Positions 15,885 to 23,552 of a DNA stretch of 64,000 nucleotides are shown here, piece after piece (positions within the stretch are counted from its first letter, which is position 1; every line of letters begins with the position of its first letter). Both the position numbers and the translations under genes were made by a program. Origin of the DNA: Candidatus Saccharimonadota bacterium (GTDB lineage Bacteria; Patescibacteriota; Saccharimonadia; Saccharimonadales; Saccharimonadaceae); the NCBI GenBank assembly GCA_017459705.1, contig JAFUCJ010000008.1:1-64000 (forward strand), read 5' to 3'. Below the pieces are notes generated by a model. That model searched no databases. It worked only from the letters and a program-made list of their open reading frames with translations, and was not told where the DNA came from.

Positions 15885-16451
15885 ATGTCAGGAAAATTAG
15901 AAAAACATGAGCAAGAACGGGGTACGTTCTTCTGTTCCGTAACTCATGACCTTGCTCTTGCCGAAGAAATGATTAAGGGGTTGCCCGATTTTACGTCTTA
16001 CGCCTATATTAGACATGAACCTGATACCGAAGAAGGCACTCCGCATGTCCATTTTCTCGTTAGAAATAATGGCACTCGCTCTGTCAAACAGATAGCAAAT
16101 AAATTGGGCATATCACCGCAATATGTTCAAGTTTGCCGCAAAGTAGTGGCTTTTCGCCGGTATATGCTGCACTTAGATAATGACGAGAAAATAAAGTACT
16201 CAATAGACGATATTCACACAAACCGTATAAGCGATTTTAAAGCGGCCATACTAGGGAATAGTGAGGGTGATGTATATGATTTATTCAAATCGTTCCGTTC
16301 CCTTTCTTGTGGCGAAAAAACTGCGGACGAGTTTATTCAAGAAAATTATGCGGAAATGTCACGCATGGCTTTTTCTCAAAAAATAAAAACCTTTGAGATT
16401 ATTCTCAAAATAGAAAAGAGTTCATTAGAGAGCCGAGCACGTACTACCTGA
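15885..16451 (+). CDS. HUH rolling-circle replication initiator (Rep_2-like)
   Basis: 188 aa from the ATG at 15885, with AAAGG upstream. It carries the HUH metal motif H54-V-H56 in PHVHFLV and a probable nicking tyrosine Y93 in FRRYMLHLDN, the order seen in plasmid/phage Rep_2-type initiators. Such proteins nick the plus strand at the origin and drive rolling-circle replication. Earlier in-frame starts lie inside the attachment-like repeat and are less likely. The last codons fall inside a perfect hairpin (16433-16465). Confidence 0.85.
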   Translation: MSGKLEKHEQERGTFFCSVTHDLALAEEMIKGLPDFTSYAYIRHEPDTEEGTPHVHFLVRNNGTRSVKQIANKLGISPQYVQVCRKVVAFRRYMLHLDNDEKIKYSIDDIHTNRISDFKAAILGNSEGDVYDLFKSFRSLSCGEKTADEFIQENYAEMSRMAFSQKIKTFEIILKIEKSSLESRARTT

Positions 16452-16465
16452 CAGTACGTGCTCGG
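16433..16465. other. Perfect 13-bp hairpin at the rep 3' end
   Basis: CCGAGCACGTACT (16433-16445) pairs exactly with AGTACGTGCTCGG (16453-16465) around a 7-base loop. No T-run follows. In a single-stranded phage genome such a hairpin could be a replication origin, the packaging signal, or a terminator. The rep stop codon lies in the loop. Confidence 0.65.
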
Positions 16466-16515
16466 TGTACGGTGTACAGAGAGCATAAGAGTAATAAAAG
16501 AAAGGAAAAGTTATT

Positions 16516-16728
16516 ATGCAAAACATTAAAGTAATAAGTGGAATCGGTAAGCAGTCAAAGAAACCATATGAGTGTTTACAGATAGTCATAGGAGATTATA
16601 GCACCCTTATCTTCCCTACTAAAATTGAAATGATGTATATTAAAACTATTTTAAAGCGTCAAGCACATCAAGAATTCAGAGATTCAGACGAAAGTGAGTT
16701 AGATGGCACCGAAGTCACCGCAGAGTAG
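16516..16728 (+). CDS. Small phage protein, possible ssDNA-binding
   Basis: 70 aa with ribosome binding site AAAGGAAAAG. The first 55 residues are mixed beta-like with several lysines, and the end is acidic (DSDESELDGTEVTAE), similar in style to single-stranded DNA-binding proteins. Inoviruses place such a gene (gV) right after the replication gene. Function is inferred from position and composition only. Confidence 0.6.
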   Translation: MQNIKVISGIGKQSKKPYECLQIVIGDYSTLIFPTKIEMMYIKTILKRQAHQEFRDSDESELDGTEVTAE

Positions 16729-16825
16729 TATAGATATTAAACAGATTGAAAGTATAATTGAGCAACGTGCTTGTAAGGGATTCCGTCCTGAACGCACTGG
16801 TAAACATAAGAAAGGTAGAAAATGA
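16703..16825 (+). CDS. 40-aa basic phage protein
   Basis: ATG at 16703 lies inside the end of the preceding gene, and the stop overlaps the next start as ATGA. The product is MAPKSPQSSIDIKQIESIIE plus a basic tail (RACKGFRPERTGKHKKGRK). Tight overlaps on both sides support a real gene. Function is unknown; the basic tail would suit nucleic acid binding. Confidence 0.55.
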   Translation: MAPKSPQSSIDIKQIESIIEQRACKGFRPERTGKHKKGRK

Positions 16826-17028
16826 CTAAAATAATGATAGACGAGGTCAAGGGCGAATCTGACGATATTCCTGACGAGCAACTGAGATATTATAACGACG
16901 TCTTTAAGTTAGCCACTCAACCCATGACTTCCATTGCTGAGCGTGGATTTATGCTAAAAGTTATTGACAATTTGTTCAAAGCGGGGTATTATAGATATAA
17001 GCAAAGTGCTTACGTAAAAACAGCATAA
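16822..17028 (+). CDS. Small phage protein of unknown function
   Basis: 68 aa, overlapping the previous gene by 4 bases (ATGA), with AAAGGTAG upstream. It has an acidic N-terminal third and an amphipathic helical remainder (TSIAERGFMLKVIDNLFKAG). No membrane segment. Not recognised. Confidence 0.6.
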   Translation: MTKIMIDEVKGESDDIPDEQLRYYNDVFKLATQPMTSIAERGFMLKVIDNLFKAGYYRYKQSAYVKTA

Positions 17029-17040
17029 GGATTAAAACTT

Positions 17041-17232
17041 ATGGGTGAGGGAGCAGCAGCAGGTATGAGCGGATTTATTTCCCAACTTACCACTGGTATT
17101 ACTTCTGATATACTCTGGACGGAAATCGGTAAAGCAGCACCGTTCCTAATCGCTATCTTCGTGGTTGCGGTTGGGTATCGTCTTGTTCGCAAGCTTGTGA
17201 AATCCGGTTCTAAGCTCAAAGCTAATATCTAG
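17041..17232 (+). CDS. Major coat protein-like (pVIII-like)
   Basis: 63 aa: a small-residue-rich N-terminus, an amphipathic stretch (FISQLTTGITSDILWTEI), one membrane helix (APFLIAIFVVAVGYRLV, about residues 33-49) and a lysine-rich C-terminus. This is the layout of mature filamentous phage major coat proteins, whose basic C-terminus contacts the DNA. A separate signal peptide is not evident. AAGGATTAAAACTT precedes the ATG, and a hairpin follows the stop, as is common after gVIII. Confidence 0.75.
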   Translation: MGEGAAAGMSGFISQLTTGITSDILWTEIGKAAPFLIAIFVVAVGYRLVRKLVKSGSKLKANI

Positions 17233-17242
17233 TAGTTGGGCG

Positions 17243-17268
17243 GCGACTGCCTAGAAACAGAAAGTCGC
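17243..17268 (+). terminator. Hairpin after the coat-like gene
   Basis: GCGACT (17243-17248) pairs with AGTCGC (17263-17268). It follows the coat-like gene by 10 bases. The T-run is missing, so it may stabilise or partly terminate the coat mRNA. The 138 bases to the next gene otherwise show nothing clear. Confidence 0.4.
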
Positions 17269-17370
17269 AAAATGTATGACCTTAGTGGTGCTCTATTGGG
17301 GTTAAATGGCCATAAAGTTTGAATATGAAACCAGCCACTTTCCACCTATTATTTAAGTGAGATTATTGAA

Positions 17371-17496
17371 GTGTTTGAGTTATTTGAATCATTTTTCTGG
17401 GAAACTGCGACCGCTATGACTAGCGTTATTGTCCCTATTTTGGCTCTATTTCTAGTTTTCCGTCTTGTACATGACTTGCTTTGGGGAAGGGGTTAA
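17371..17496 (+). CDS. 41-aa single-helix membrane protein
   Basis: GTG start at 17371, stop TAA 17494-17496. The product has an acidic N-terminus (FELFESFFWETATA), one membrane helix (MTSVIVPILALFLVFRLV) and a short basic end. Size and location suit a minor tip protein (pVII/pIX-like). The start and ribosome site are weak, so the call is tentative. Confidence 0.5.
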   Translation: MFELFESFFWETATAMTSVIVPILALFLVFRLVHDLLWGRG

Positions 17497-17501
17497 AGTG
17501 A

Positions 17502-17723
17502 ATGTTGACCTTCCTAATACTGGCTGTAATATTCTTATCAGCAGCACTAGTTTTTATAATTATTCCAACGATAAAAGGACTAGGCAAAGATACTACATCT
17601 ATGACGGAGTTGCCCACATGGAATCTTCTACTTATAGTCAATATGGGTATGATTACTCTGGCACTTGCCTTAACACTGGGGATTTGGTCTATAAGCCGGA
17701 ACTTCGGGTTTACTATCCCTTAG
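17502..17723 (+). CDS. Phage membrane protein with two helices
   Basis: 73 aa. One helix at the N-terminus (LTFLILAVIFLSAALVFIII) and one near residues 43-63 (LLIVNMGMITLALALTLGIW). It starts 5 bases after the previous stop, with GGGG and AAAG upstream. Probably a minor coat or assembly protein; not recognised in detail. Confidence 0.6.
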   Translation: MLTFLILAVIFLSAALVFIIIPTIKGLGKDTTSMTELPTWNLLLIVNMGMITLALALTLGIWSISRNFGFTIP

Positions 17724-17794
17724 CAAGTTTTTGTGTTATTTGTTTTCTGCTTATAATGATTTATCGCATATTTATTAAGAGGTTATTACCATGA
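17618..17794 (+). CDS. Possible overlapping 58-aa membrane protein
   Basis: In another frame than 17502-17723, ATG 17618 opens 58 codons whose stop overlaps the pIII-like start as ATGA. It has a Ser/Tyr-rich N-terminus and one C-terminal membrane helix (ASFCVICFLLIMIYRIFI) with a basic end. The ATGA junction and helix support it; the heavy overlap argues against it. Confidence 0.3.
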   Translation: MESSTYSQYGYDYSGTCLNTGDLVYKPELRVYYPLASFCVICFLLIMIYRIFIKRLLP

Positions 17795-18810
17795 AAGGAT
17801 TGAAATGGAAACGATTCGCAAAATTAGGTGTGCTCTTAATGAGCTTGTTTGCTATATTCGTTACAAATTCGGTAAATACTAGTGCCTTAGGTTTTAAGTA
17901 CGATTTATCACTTGATATTACTGATGGGTGGGTATCTTCCACTTCTTCTGACGTTACTCATTTTCAGAAAGCCGGTCAAGATTGGTGGGTTAATCGTCAT
18001 GGCGATTTTAATTATCTTTATCTTTATACTTCGCAGGAGATTCCGGCCAATAGTCTTGTTTCTCTTGACATCACTTATTCTTACAATTCAGAAAATTACG
18101 CTGGGGCTTTGTATTATTATGGTCTAGCTTTTCGGGATTCTCGTACACTTCTTTTTGACTCTTGCTCTAATATCAACCCTGCATATTATACTGAGGTTGG
18201 TAAGACTATTTCAACCTTTACTTGTCATTATGTCTATCACCAATCTTCTGCTTCCCATATTATTGATACTGTTCCTAACTCTCACATTGTCGTTCCTGTA
18301 CAAGGTTGGGGTAACGTCGTTCCTTTTATTAATATTGTGATACACCAGCCAAAAGTTTCCGTATTGACTAATGATGGTTTATCTGAGAATGATAGAACTT
18401 GGCTAGAAAATGCCTTACAAACTAGTAGTGGTGATACTGCACAAGTTGTTCAAGAACTGAAACAACAAAATCAGCAAGACCAACAAGACCGCCAAGATTT
18501 ACAAGACTCTCAATCAGACGCCGATTCTTCTGCTGACGATTCAAGCCAGCAGGCAGAAGCCACCGGTTCAACATTGCTTCAAGCATTTACAAGTTTCGTC
18601 GGTGCGTTAACTTCTGCCAATCCGTCAGATTGTAACATTGATTTTAATATAATGGGTTACATTAATGGCGGTCGTGTGAATCTTTGTCAATTAAATATTC
18701 CGCCTGCTTTACAAACTATTAGCAGTATAATACTAATAGGCTTCTGTGTTCCATTGTCTATCGCTACTGCAAAGAAAATAATTGGTTTATTTAGGAGTTT
18801 TCAGTCATAA
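17791..18810 (+). CDS. pIII-like adsorption/tip protein
   Basis: 339 aa. Signal peptide (MKGLKWKRFAKLGVLLMSLF, cut near residue 32), a Tyr/Ser-rich extracellular domain (about 35-205), a Gln/Asp/Ser-rich low-complexity linker (about 222-258), a C-terminal domain with a cysteine pair (DCNID, LCQLNI) and a final membrane helix (ISSIILIGFCVPLSIATAKK). This domain order is that of filamentous phage pIII: secretion, receptor binding, flexible linker, membrane-anchored C-domain. The receptor domain resembles nothing I recognise and would decide host binding. Confidence 0.75.
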   Translation: MKGLKWKRFAKLGVLLMSLFAIFVTNSVNTSALGFKYDLSLDITDGWVSSTSSDVTHFQKAGQDWWVNRHGDFNYLYLYTSQEIPANSLVSLDITYSYNSENYAGALYYYGLAFRDSRTLLFDSCSNINPAYYTEVGKTISTFTCHYVYHQSSASHIIDTVPNSHIVVPVQGWGNVVPFINIVIHQPKVSVLTNDGLSENDRTWLENALQTSSGDTAQVVQELKQQNQQDQQDRQDLQDSQSDADSSADDSSQQAEATGSTLLQAFTSFVGALTSANPSDCNIDFNIMGYINGGRVNLCQLNIPPALQTISSIILIGFCVPLSIATAKKIIGLFRSFQS

Positions 18811-19088
18811 TGTTTGGAGATATAGTAAAAATTGCCGCAAAAACTGCTTTAATTGCTGTCATTACGGCTGCAATTATTGCCTTATTCGTTAATGTCCAAA
18901 TTCCTGGATTAGATTTCACTTTGCTCGGTCAAGCCTTAGGAAAAGGTTTAGCGATTCTCTATCACTGGGTGCCCGGTTCTAATATTATAGTTCCTGTTGC
19001 CTTCGCAATGTTTGGGTTACAGTTGTCTATAATGCTATTTGAGTTTGCCATGGTTGCAGTGCGTTGGGTAATGAAAGTGAACGAGTAA
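18810..19088 (+). CDS. pVI-like minor coat protein (DUF2523-like)
   Basis: 92 aa. It shares one base with the pIII-like stop and its own stop overlaps the Zot start (TAATG). Three hydrophobic segments (about residues 9-30, 40-55, 61-85) match pVI/DUF2523 proteins, which lie between the pIII and pI genes in inoviruses and hold pIII on the virion tip. Confidence 0.65.
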   Translation: MFGDIVKIAAKTALIAVITAAIIALFVNVQIPGLDFTLLGQALGKGLAILYHWVPGSNIIVPVAFAMFGLQLSIMLFEFAMVAVRWVMKVNE

Positions 19089-19801
19089 TGCGTGTATATT
19101 GGGATACATTTCCTAAGAAATGGGATAGACCCGAAAAGGGGCAGTTCCCTACTGGTTCAAGAGTATATAAAGGCTATCAGGGCAGCGGAAAATCGCTCTC
19201 AATGGTAAAATATGCCCTAGATGTTTCTAAGGCGTACCCAAATTGTCAAGTTTTTAGTAATATGATTATCAAGGGCATTGATAATTTTCACTTGATTAAT
19301 AATGACAATGATTTGAAAATGGCTCTGAGTTTGAAAAATGGTAGAGATGGGGTTCTCGTCCTGTTGGACGAAGCCCATCTCTACTTTGGCAAGAAATCTG
19401 GCATACCTCTTGATGTTTTAACTGCTATTTCTCAGCAACGTAAAGACCGTCGCAGGCTCGTTTTTTCTTCCCAAATCTGGGAAGAATTGGATATTTCTCT
19501 CCGTAAACAGGTCAAAGAAATCGTTAGCTGTTCGTGTCATTTTGGTTTTTTACAAATAAATACTATTTCTGACGGTGAAACTCTCAGTTATGACAAAATG
19601 CTTGGCGAATATGTTGCCAAAAAGATTAGAACCGAAATTTTCAAACATAATACTGAATTGTACAATTCTTATGATACATATCAGAAGATTATTACTAATC
19701 AAGAGTATAGTTCTCTTGCCGTTCCCTCTCGCCCTACTGCTGTTATTTCAAATCAACAAAATACTTCTGGTTTCTTTTCTTTTCGGAAAAGTAAATCATA
19801 A
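19088..19801 (+). CDS. Zot/pI-like assembly ATPase
   Basis: 237 aa from the ATG at 19088, which overlaps the previous stop. Walker A is GYQGSGKSLS (residues 29-38) and Walker B VLVLLDEAHLYF (about 94-105), followed by SQQRKDRR and a sensor-like LVFSSQIWEELD: the Zonular occludens toxin/pI family, hallmark of inoviruses. pI drives virion extrusion through the membrane. The usual membrane helix and periplasmic C-domain of pI are missing, giving a short cytoplasmic form. Confidence 0.88.
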   Translation: MRVYWDTFPKKWDRPEKGQFPTGSRVYKGYQGSGKSLSMVKYALDVSKAYPNCQVFSNMIIKGIDNFHLINNDNDLKMALSLKNGRDGVLVLLDEAHLYFGKKSGIPLDVLTAISQQRKDRRRLVFSSQIWEELDISLRKQVKEIVSCSCHFGFLQINTISDGETLSYDKMLGEYVAKKIRTEIFKHNTELYNSYDTYQKIITNQEYSSLAVPSRPTAVISNQQNTSGFFSFRKSKS

Positions 19802-19829
19802 AATTGAAAAACTATGTTAAAATTGAGAG

Positions 19830-20315
19830 ATGGATATATTGGCAATTTTTCTGGCGTTAATATTGCTTGCAATGTTAACGCAACCGTTTTTCGTAGAAAA
19901 ACGGAAGTATAGATATAACAGCAAAAAATATATTATGACTCGTGCGGAAGCCGACTTGTACCGCAAACTTTTGGTGCTATATGGCAAAAATTATATAATA
20001 GCCCCACAAGTAAGGCTTTCTTCCCTGCTTAATGAAAAGGTCAAGGGTCAAAATTGGCGTGCTGCTTTGGCTCATGTGAATCAAAAAAGCGTTGATTTTG
20101 TGGTTCTTGATAAACAGAATCTTGAAATAAGGGCTGTTATTGAGTGTGACGATTATACTCATAACAAAAAAGACCGACAATTTCGTGATTCCGAAGTAAA
20201 TCGCATACTGGGTGACGCAGCGATTCCCTTTTATCGTTTGAAGAATAGCTTGCATAAAGACGCAAATCAAATAAAAAAAGATATTGACAAACAAAAGCAA
20301 GAGCGGTATACTTAA
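19830..20315 (+). CDS. Membrane-anchored DUF2726 protein (PD-(D/E)XK-like)
   Basis: 161 aa. An N-terminal membrane helix (MDILAIFLALILLAMLTQPF) is followed by a DUF2726-like domain: TRAEADLYRKLL, IAPQVRLSSLL, KSVDFVVLD, AVIECDDYTHNKKDRQFRDSEVN and IPFYRL. DUF2726 resembles very-short-patch-repair-type nuclease folds. As the last gene before the right repeat it sits in the usual cargo position and could serve superinfection exclusion or host defence; that role is inference. Confidence 0.7.
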   Translation: MDILAIFLALILLAMLTQPFFVEKRKYRYNSKKYIMTRAEADLYRKLLVLYGKNYIIAPQVRLSSLLNEKVKGQNWRAALAHVNQKSVDFVVLDKQNLEIRAVIECDDYTHNKKDRQFRDSEVNRILGDAAIPFYRLKNSLHKDANQIKKDIDKQKQERYT

Positions 20316-20340
20316 AATATACTTATTAAAACGCCGTTTT

Positions 20341-20372
20341 TAATGTCGGAGTTTCTATATTGTACGACATTA
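20341..20372 (+). repeat. Right attachment-like site (dif-like)
   Basis: TAATGTCG (20341-20348) is the exact inverse of CGACATTA (20365-20372), with TCTATATTGTA between. Against the left site, the central TCTATA and the right arm are nearly identical and the left arm differs. The bases 20316-20340 and 20373-20469 hold no gene. Confidence 0.7.
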
Positions 20373-20469
20373 CAACTCCAACCAAAAAGACGATAAAATA
20401 TACGTCAAAATAAGTTCAAAGTATAGCCGCAGGCGGATAAATTACCCACCTACGGCTATATTCTAATGT

Positions 20470-23400
20470 TTATTTCTGGACCGACAAGAATCCATCCATC
20501 GAATTGTCGCGCTTGGCGAAGTTATCTGGGTTGGCCGTCGACTTATGTAGGTCAATTCGTTTTTCAGACGGCTCGATGACAGCAGTAGATTTTTCTTGAT
20601 AGACGACTTCTGGCCGCAGTGGAGCATCACCCTCAGAAGAGTTCGCGGTAGGACTCACAAGAGATTCAACAGGAGAATCGACGGAAGGGCGAACAGGGGA
20701 ACTAACAGGGGAATTACCAAGTACTTTTTTACCACGGCGTCGTTCCTTATTATGCTTTTTCTTGGCGTCGTTTCCCTGCTTGCCAGCATCCTGTTTGGTA
20801 ACATCAGACTTGTTGGTACCCTGCTTAGGGACAGGGTTTTTCCCTTGCTGCTTACTGGCAGTATCGCTATTTCCCTCTCGCTCGGCGATGATTCGCGCGA
20901 GATCTTTTAGTCCCGGACGATCTTTGCCTTCGGCAACATTTGGTGACATCTTGGTTCGCCGAAAATCTCCCTGAGGCGTCGGCGAAAACTTAAAGTTCGG
21001 TTTTTGTTCGGTACGACTATATCCGGTACCGAAATCAGCATTAGCCATGTCGTCCGTCGTAGCCGTGAAGTTCCCCGCCATGCCGGCTTCCCGCCCAGAA
21101 TCAGACAATTCCTGCTTGTATTTCTCGCTTTGCTCGATAGTCTCGCGAATCTCAGCCTCTACTGCGGCTCGCGGGCGCGCGTAATTTTCGCGTGACCAGG
21201 CGACAATAGCATCGAAATTATCTGCCGGCGTATCTGGTATCGACAGGGTAGTTGCCGAGAAAGCCGGGACTTTTTCGCCATTGATAATCATCGAGATAAT
21301 GAAATGTCGGTTGTTGAGTTGCAATAAATCTGACGCTTCGAATGTCGGCTCAAATTGTTTGACCAGTACCGGTGCATCATCTGCCGACACGCGGAATGAA
21401 ATCGTCGTACCTACGTTGCCGAATACCGCATCGCGCACCGAATCAGTCATCTGGGCGACATACTGGTTTGCTACCGTAAGGTTTAGTCCGTATTTGCGCG
21501 CCTCCGACAATATCACCGCGAAAGAATCCGTCGCGAAGTTCTGAAACTCATCGACATACAGATAGAATGGCCGCCTATCTTCGACCAGCGCAATATCTGA
21601 CCGCGACATCGCCGCTAATTGTACTTTGGTGACGAGAAACGACCCCAGGATTGCGGCATTATCTTCGCCGATTAACCCCTTAGACAGGTTTACGACTAGA
21701 ATCTTACCCTCGTCCATGATGCGCCGCACGTCAAAAGATGACTTTGGCTGGCCGATAATGTTACGAATGATTGGGTTTGCCGTGAACGCCCCCACCTTAT
21801 TGAGCACCGGCGCGATGGACTCGTTGACTTGCTTGTCGTTCCACTGCCCGAATTCGTGTTTCCAGAATTGCAGGACTGTCACGTCAGTACAATAATCCAA
21901 AGTCTCTTTGCGAAAATCCCGGTCCGTCAGCATTCGCGAAATATCGAGCAGGGTTGCCGACGGTCGGTCGAGCAGCGCTAGCAGGGTATAACGGAGGATA
22001 TGTTCAAGTCGTGGGCCCCACGAATCGCCAAACATACGTTTCAGCACGCCGATTACCTCGGAACAGATATTCGGCTTGCGCGATGGATCGTAGACTTCGA
22101 GCGGGTTAAATGCTACCGGATATGCCGTATCTGCCGGGTTGAAATACACCACGTCCTTAATTCGGGACTCTGGTACGAATTTGAGATTGTCAATTGCAAA
22201 ATCACCATGCGGATCTATGATGCAGTACCCCTGATTATAAAACACATCCGACAAGGCCAACAGTTCCAGCATGCCACTTTTGCCGGCGCCGGTCTGCCCG
22301 ATAATATACACATGCCTAGACCTATCACGGCGAGTTAGCCCAAATTGATGATTGATGCCGCGGAAATTCGTCAGCCCGAAAGCAGAGATGTTCTCGTCTA
22401 GATGAGGATTCCCCGTCAGTACTGGTAATTTCGCCGGTGGCTCGGCTGTCTTGGATGAAGCCCAGACGATATTCGGTGTCTCGACCGAGGTGTGTGGCAG
22501 ATGATAGACCGAGGCAAGCTCTGAAATGTTAAGAATAAAACCGTGGTCAGAAAATTGACGCAACTTATAAGCGTCCATATCCGCATGGTTGAACGATCCA
22601 CCCACCTGCTTGAAGCCATTCAAGTTGGTTGAATTGTACTGTTTGAATGTCCCAACGAGCGCCTGCATGTTGAGCTTGGCGTCGATTTCATTCTGTCCGA
22701 GATACGCCAGGCGGATTTTGACCTCGTAACCTAGTTTCGTAGCCTTCTCTTCGGCTTTGGAAATCTGTGTTTTGACACGTTCAGATAACTCGACCTTGGG
22801 GGCTTCGGAGCTTGTGCCGCCGGATGGTGGCCGGAAAAGTGCGCCGAGCGCCTCTACCATCCAGACCCAATCTGGACCCACGCCACCAAAGATTGTCTTT
22901 TTGCTGTTTTTAACGCGCGACACCCACTTGTCGGTCGTCGTCTTGTGCCAATCGTCCGGAATCGGGCGCACTAAAATCTGAATCCACATTTCCTCAGAAT
23001 GGTCCGGGTCGAGTTTCGCCAGCGTCCCCGTAATCCCTGCTAGCGGATCTACCTCGAATGTGTCAAATGTCTTGATCGGCAAAGCGTCGTTCTCCACTAG
23101 CCCCAGTTCCGCACTGTAATTTACTGGGTATTTCGTTCGGTCATCGACGTAATCCTCATTCATCTTGTAAATCTGCACGGTCGGATACTGCGAATAAATC
23201 TGCCCCTCGACGAAGCTCTGTAAAATCTTCGGTACCCACACATAGAAGCGAATCTGTCCCGCCGTCGAAACAATCTCAAATGACAAATGCTCCTGCACAC
23301 CGCCGCTGTTTTTTAGTTCTTCCTTGTCACGCAAGATGCCGTGGAGCGAAGCAAACATCTGCTCTGCCGCTAGTTCTTTCTTGTCGTTGGTGCGTGGTAT

Positions 23401-23544
23401 TTCGAGCATCAGAAGCACCGAATCGACATTTAGTACTTTAAGTTTATTGAGCTTTTTGTAATTCCGATAGGTTAAAAAAGCCAAAATCCCGACCACAGGA
23501 ATCCAGAAAATTGGCATAAGAATAAAATGTATAACCGTGTCCAT
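20470..23544 (-). CDS. TraG/VirD4-like DNA-transfer ATPase
   Basis: 1024 aa. N-terminal membrane helix (IHFILMPIFWIPVVGILAFL), a roughly 380-residue domain of the kind found in CPR conjugation-type ATPases, then an AAA domain with Walker A GQTGAGKSG (about residue 420) and Walker B FYLYVDEFQNF (about 665), followed by ARKYGLNLTVANQY. The C-terminal 220 residues are Lys/Ser/Pro-rich and disordered. Such proteins couple DNA or protein cargo to type IV secretion or pilus-like machines. TATAAT ends 7 bases before the ATG (leaderless). It is the first gene right of the prophage, on the opposite strand to the left flank. Confidence 0.85.
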   Translation of the reverse strand: MDTVIHFILMPIFWIPVVGILAFLTYRNYKKLNKLKVLNVDSVLLMLEIPRTNDKKELAAEQMFASLHGILRDKEELKNSGGVQEHLSFEIVSTAGQIRFYVWVPKILQSFVEGQIYSQYPTVQIYKMNEDYVDDRTKYPVNYSAELGLVENDALPIKTFDTFEVDPLAGITGTLAKLDPDHSEEMWIQILVRPIPDDWHKTTTDKWVSRVKNSKKTIFGGVGPDWVWMVEALGALFRPPSGGTSSEAPKVELSERVKTQISKAEEKATKLGYEVKIRLAYLGQNEIDAKLNMQALVGTFKQYNSTNLNGFKQVGGSFNHADMDAYKLRQFSDHGFILNISELASVYHLPHTSVETPNIVWASSKTAEPPAKLPVLTGNPHLDENISAFGLTNFRGINHQFGLTRRDRSRHVYIIGQTGAGKSGMLELLALSDVFYNQGYCIIDPHGDFAIDNLKFVPESRIKDVVYFNPADTAYPVAFNPLEVYDPSRKPNICSEVIGVLKRMFGDSWGPRLEHILRYTLLALLDRPSATLLDISRMLTDRDFRKETLDYCTDVTVLQFWKHEFGQWNDKQVNESIAPVLNKVGAFTANPIIRNIIGQPKSSFDVRRIMDEGKILVVNLSKGLIGEDNAAILGSFLVTKVQLAAMSRSDIALVEDRRPFYLYVDEFQNFATDSFAVILSEARKYGLNLTVANQYVAQMTDSVRDAVFGNVGTTISFRVSADDAPVLVKQFEPTFEASDLLQLNNRHFIISMIINGEKVPAFSATTLSIPDTPADNFDAIVAWSRENYARPRAAVEAEIRETIEQSEKYKQELSDSGREAGMAGNFTATTDDMANADFGTGYSRTEQKPNFKFSPTPQGDFRRTKMSPNVAEGKDRPGLKDLARIIAEREGNSDTASKQQGKNPVPKQGTNKSDVTKQDAGKQGNDAKKKHNKERRRGKKVLGNSPVSSPVRPSVDSPVESLVSPTANSSEGDAPLRPEVVYQEKSTAVIEPSEKRIDLHKSTANPDNFAKRDNSMDGFLSVQK

Positions 23545-23552
23545 ATATACTA

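Larger units (their letters stand above)
15827..20372 (+). mobile_element. Inovirus-like (filamentous phage) prophage, probably Xer-integrated
   Basis: About 4.5 kb, AT-richer than its flanks and with different codon use. All genes are on + in inovirus order: HUH Rep, small basic/acidic proteins, coat-like single-helix protein, small membrane proteins, pIII-like adsorption protein, pVI-like protein, Zot/pI ATPase, then a DUF2726 cargo gene. Genes overlap by 1-4 bases in the morphogenesis part. No integrase, transposase or capsid/tail genes are present. 32-bp repeats at 15827-15858 and 20341-20372 (26/32 identical) bound the element; a circle formed between them would be 4514 bp, within the size of small inoviruses. 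All genes appear intact. Confidence 0.85.

Noticed and set aside
17465-17617. N-terminal half of a longer frame ending at 17794
   Set aside because: It overlaps the end of the 41-aa gene and the start of the 73-aa gene, both better supported; only the part from ATG 17618 is kept as possible.
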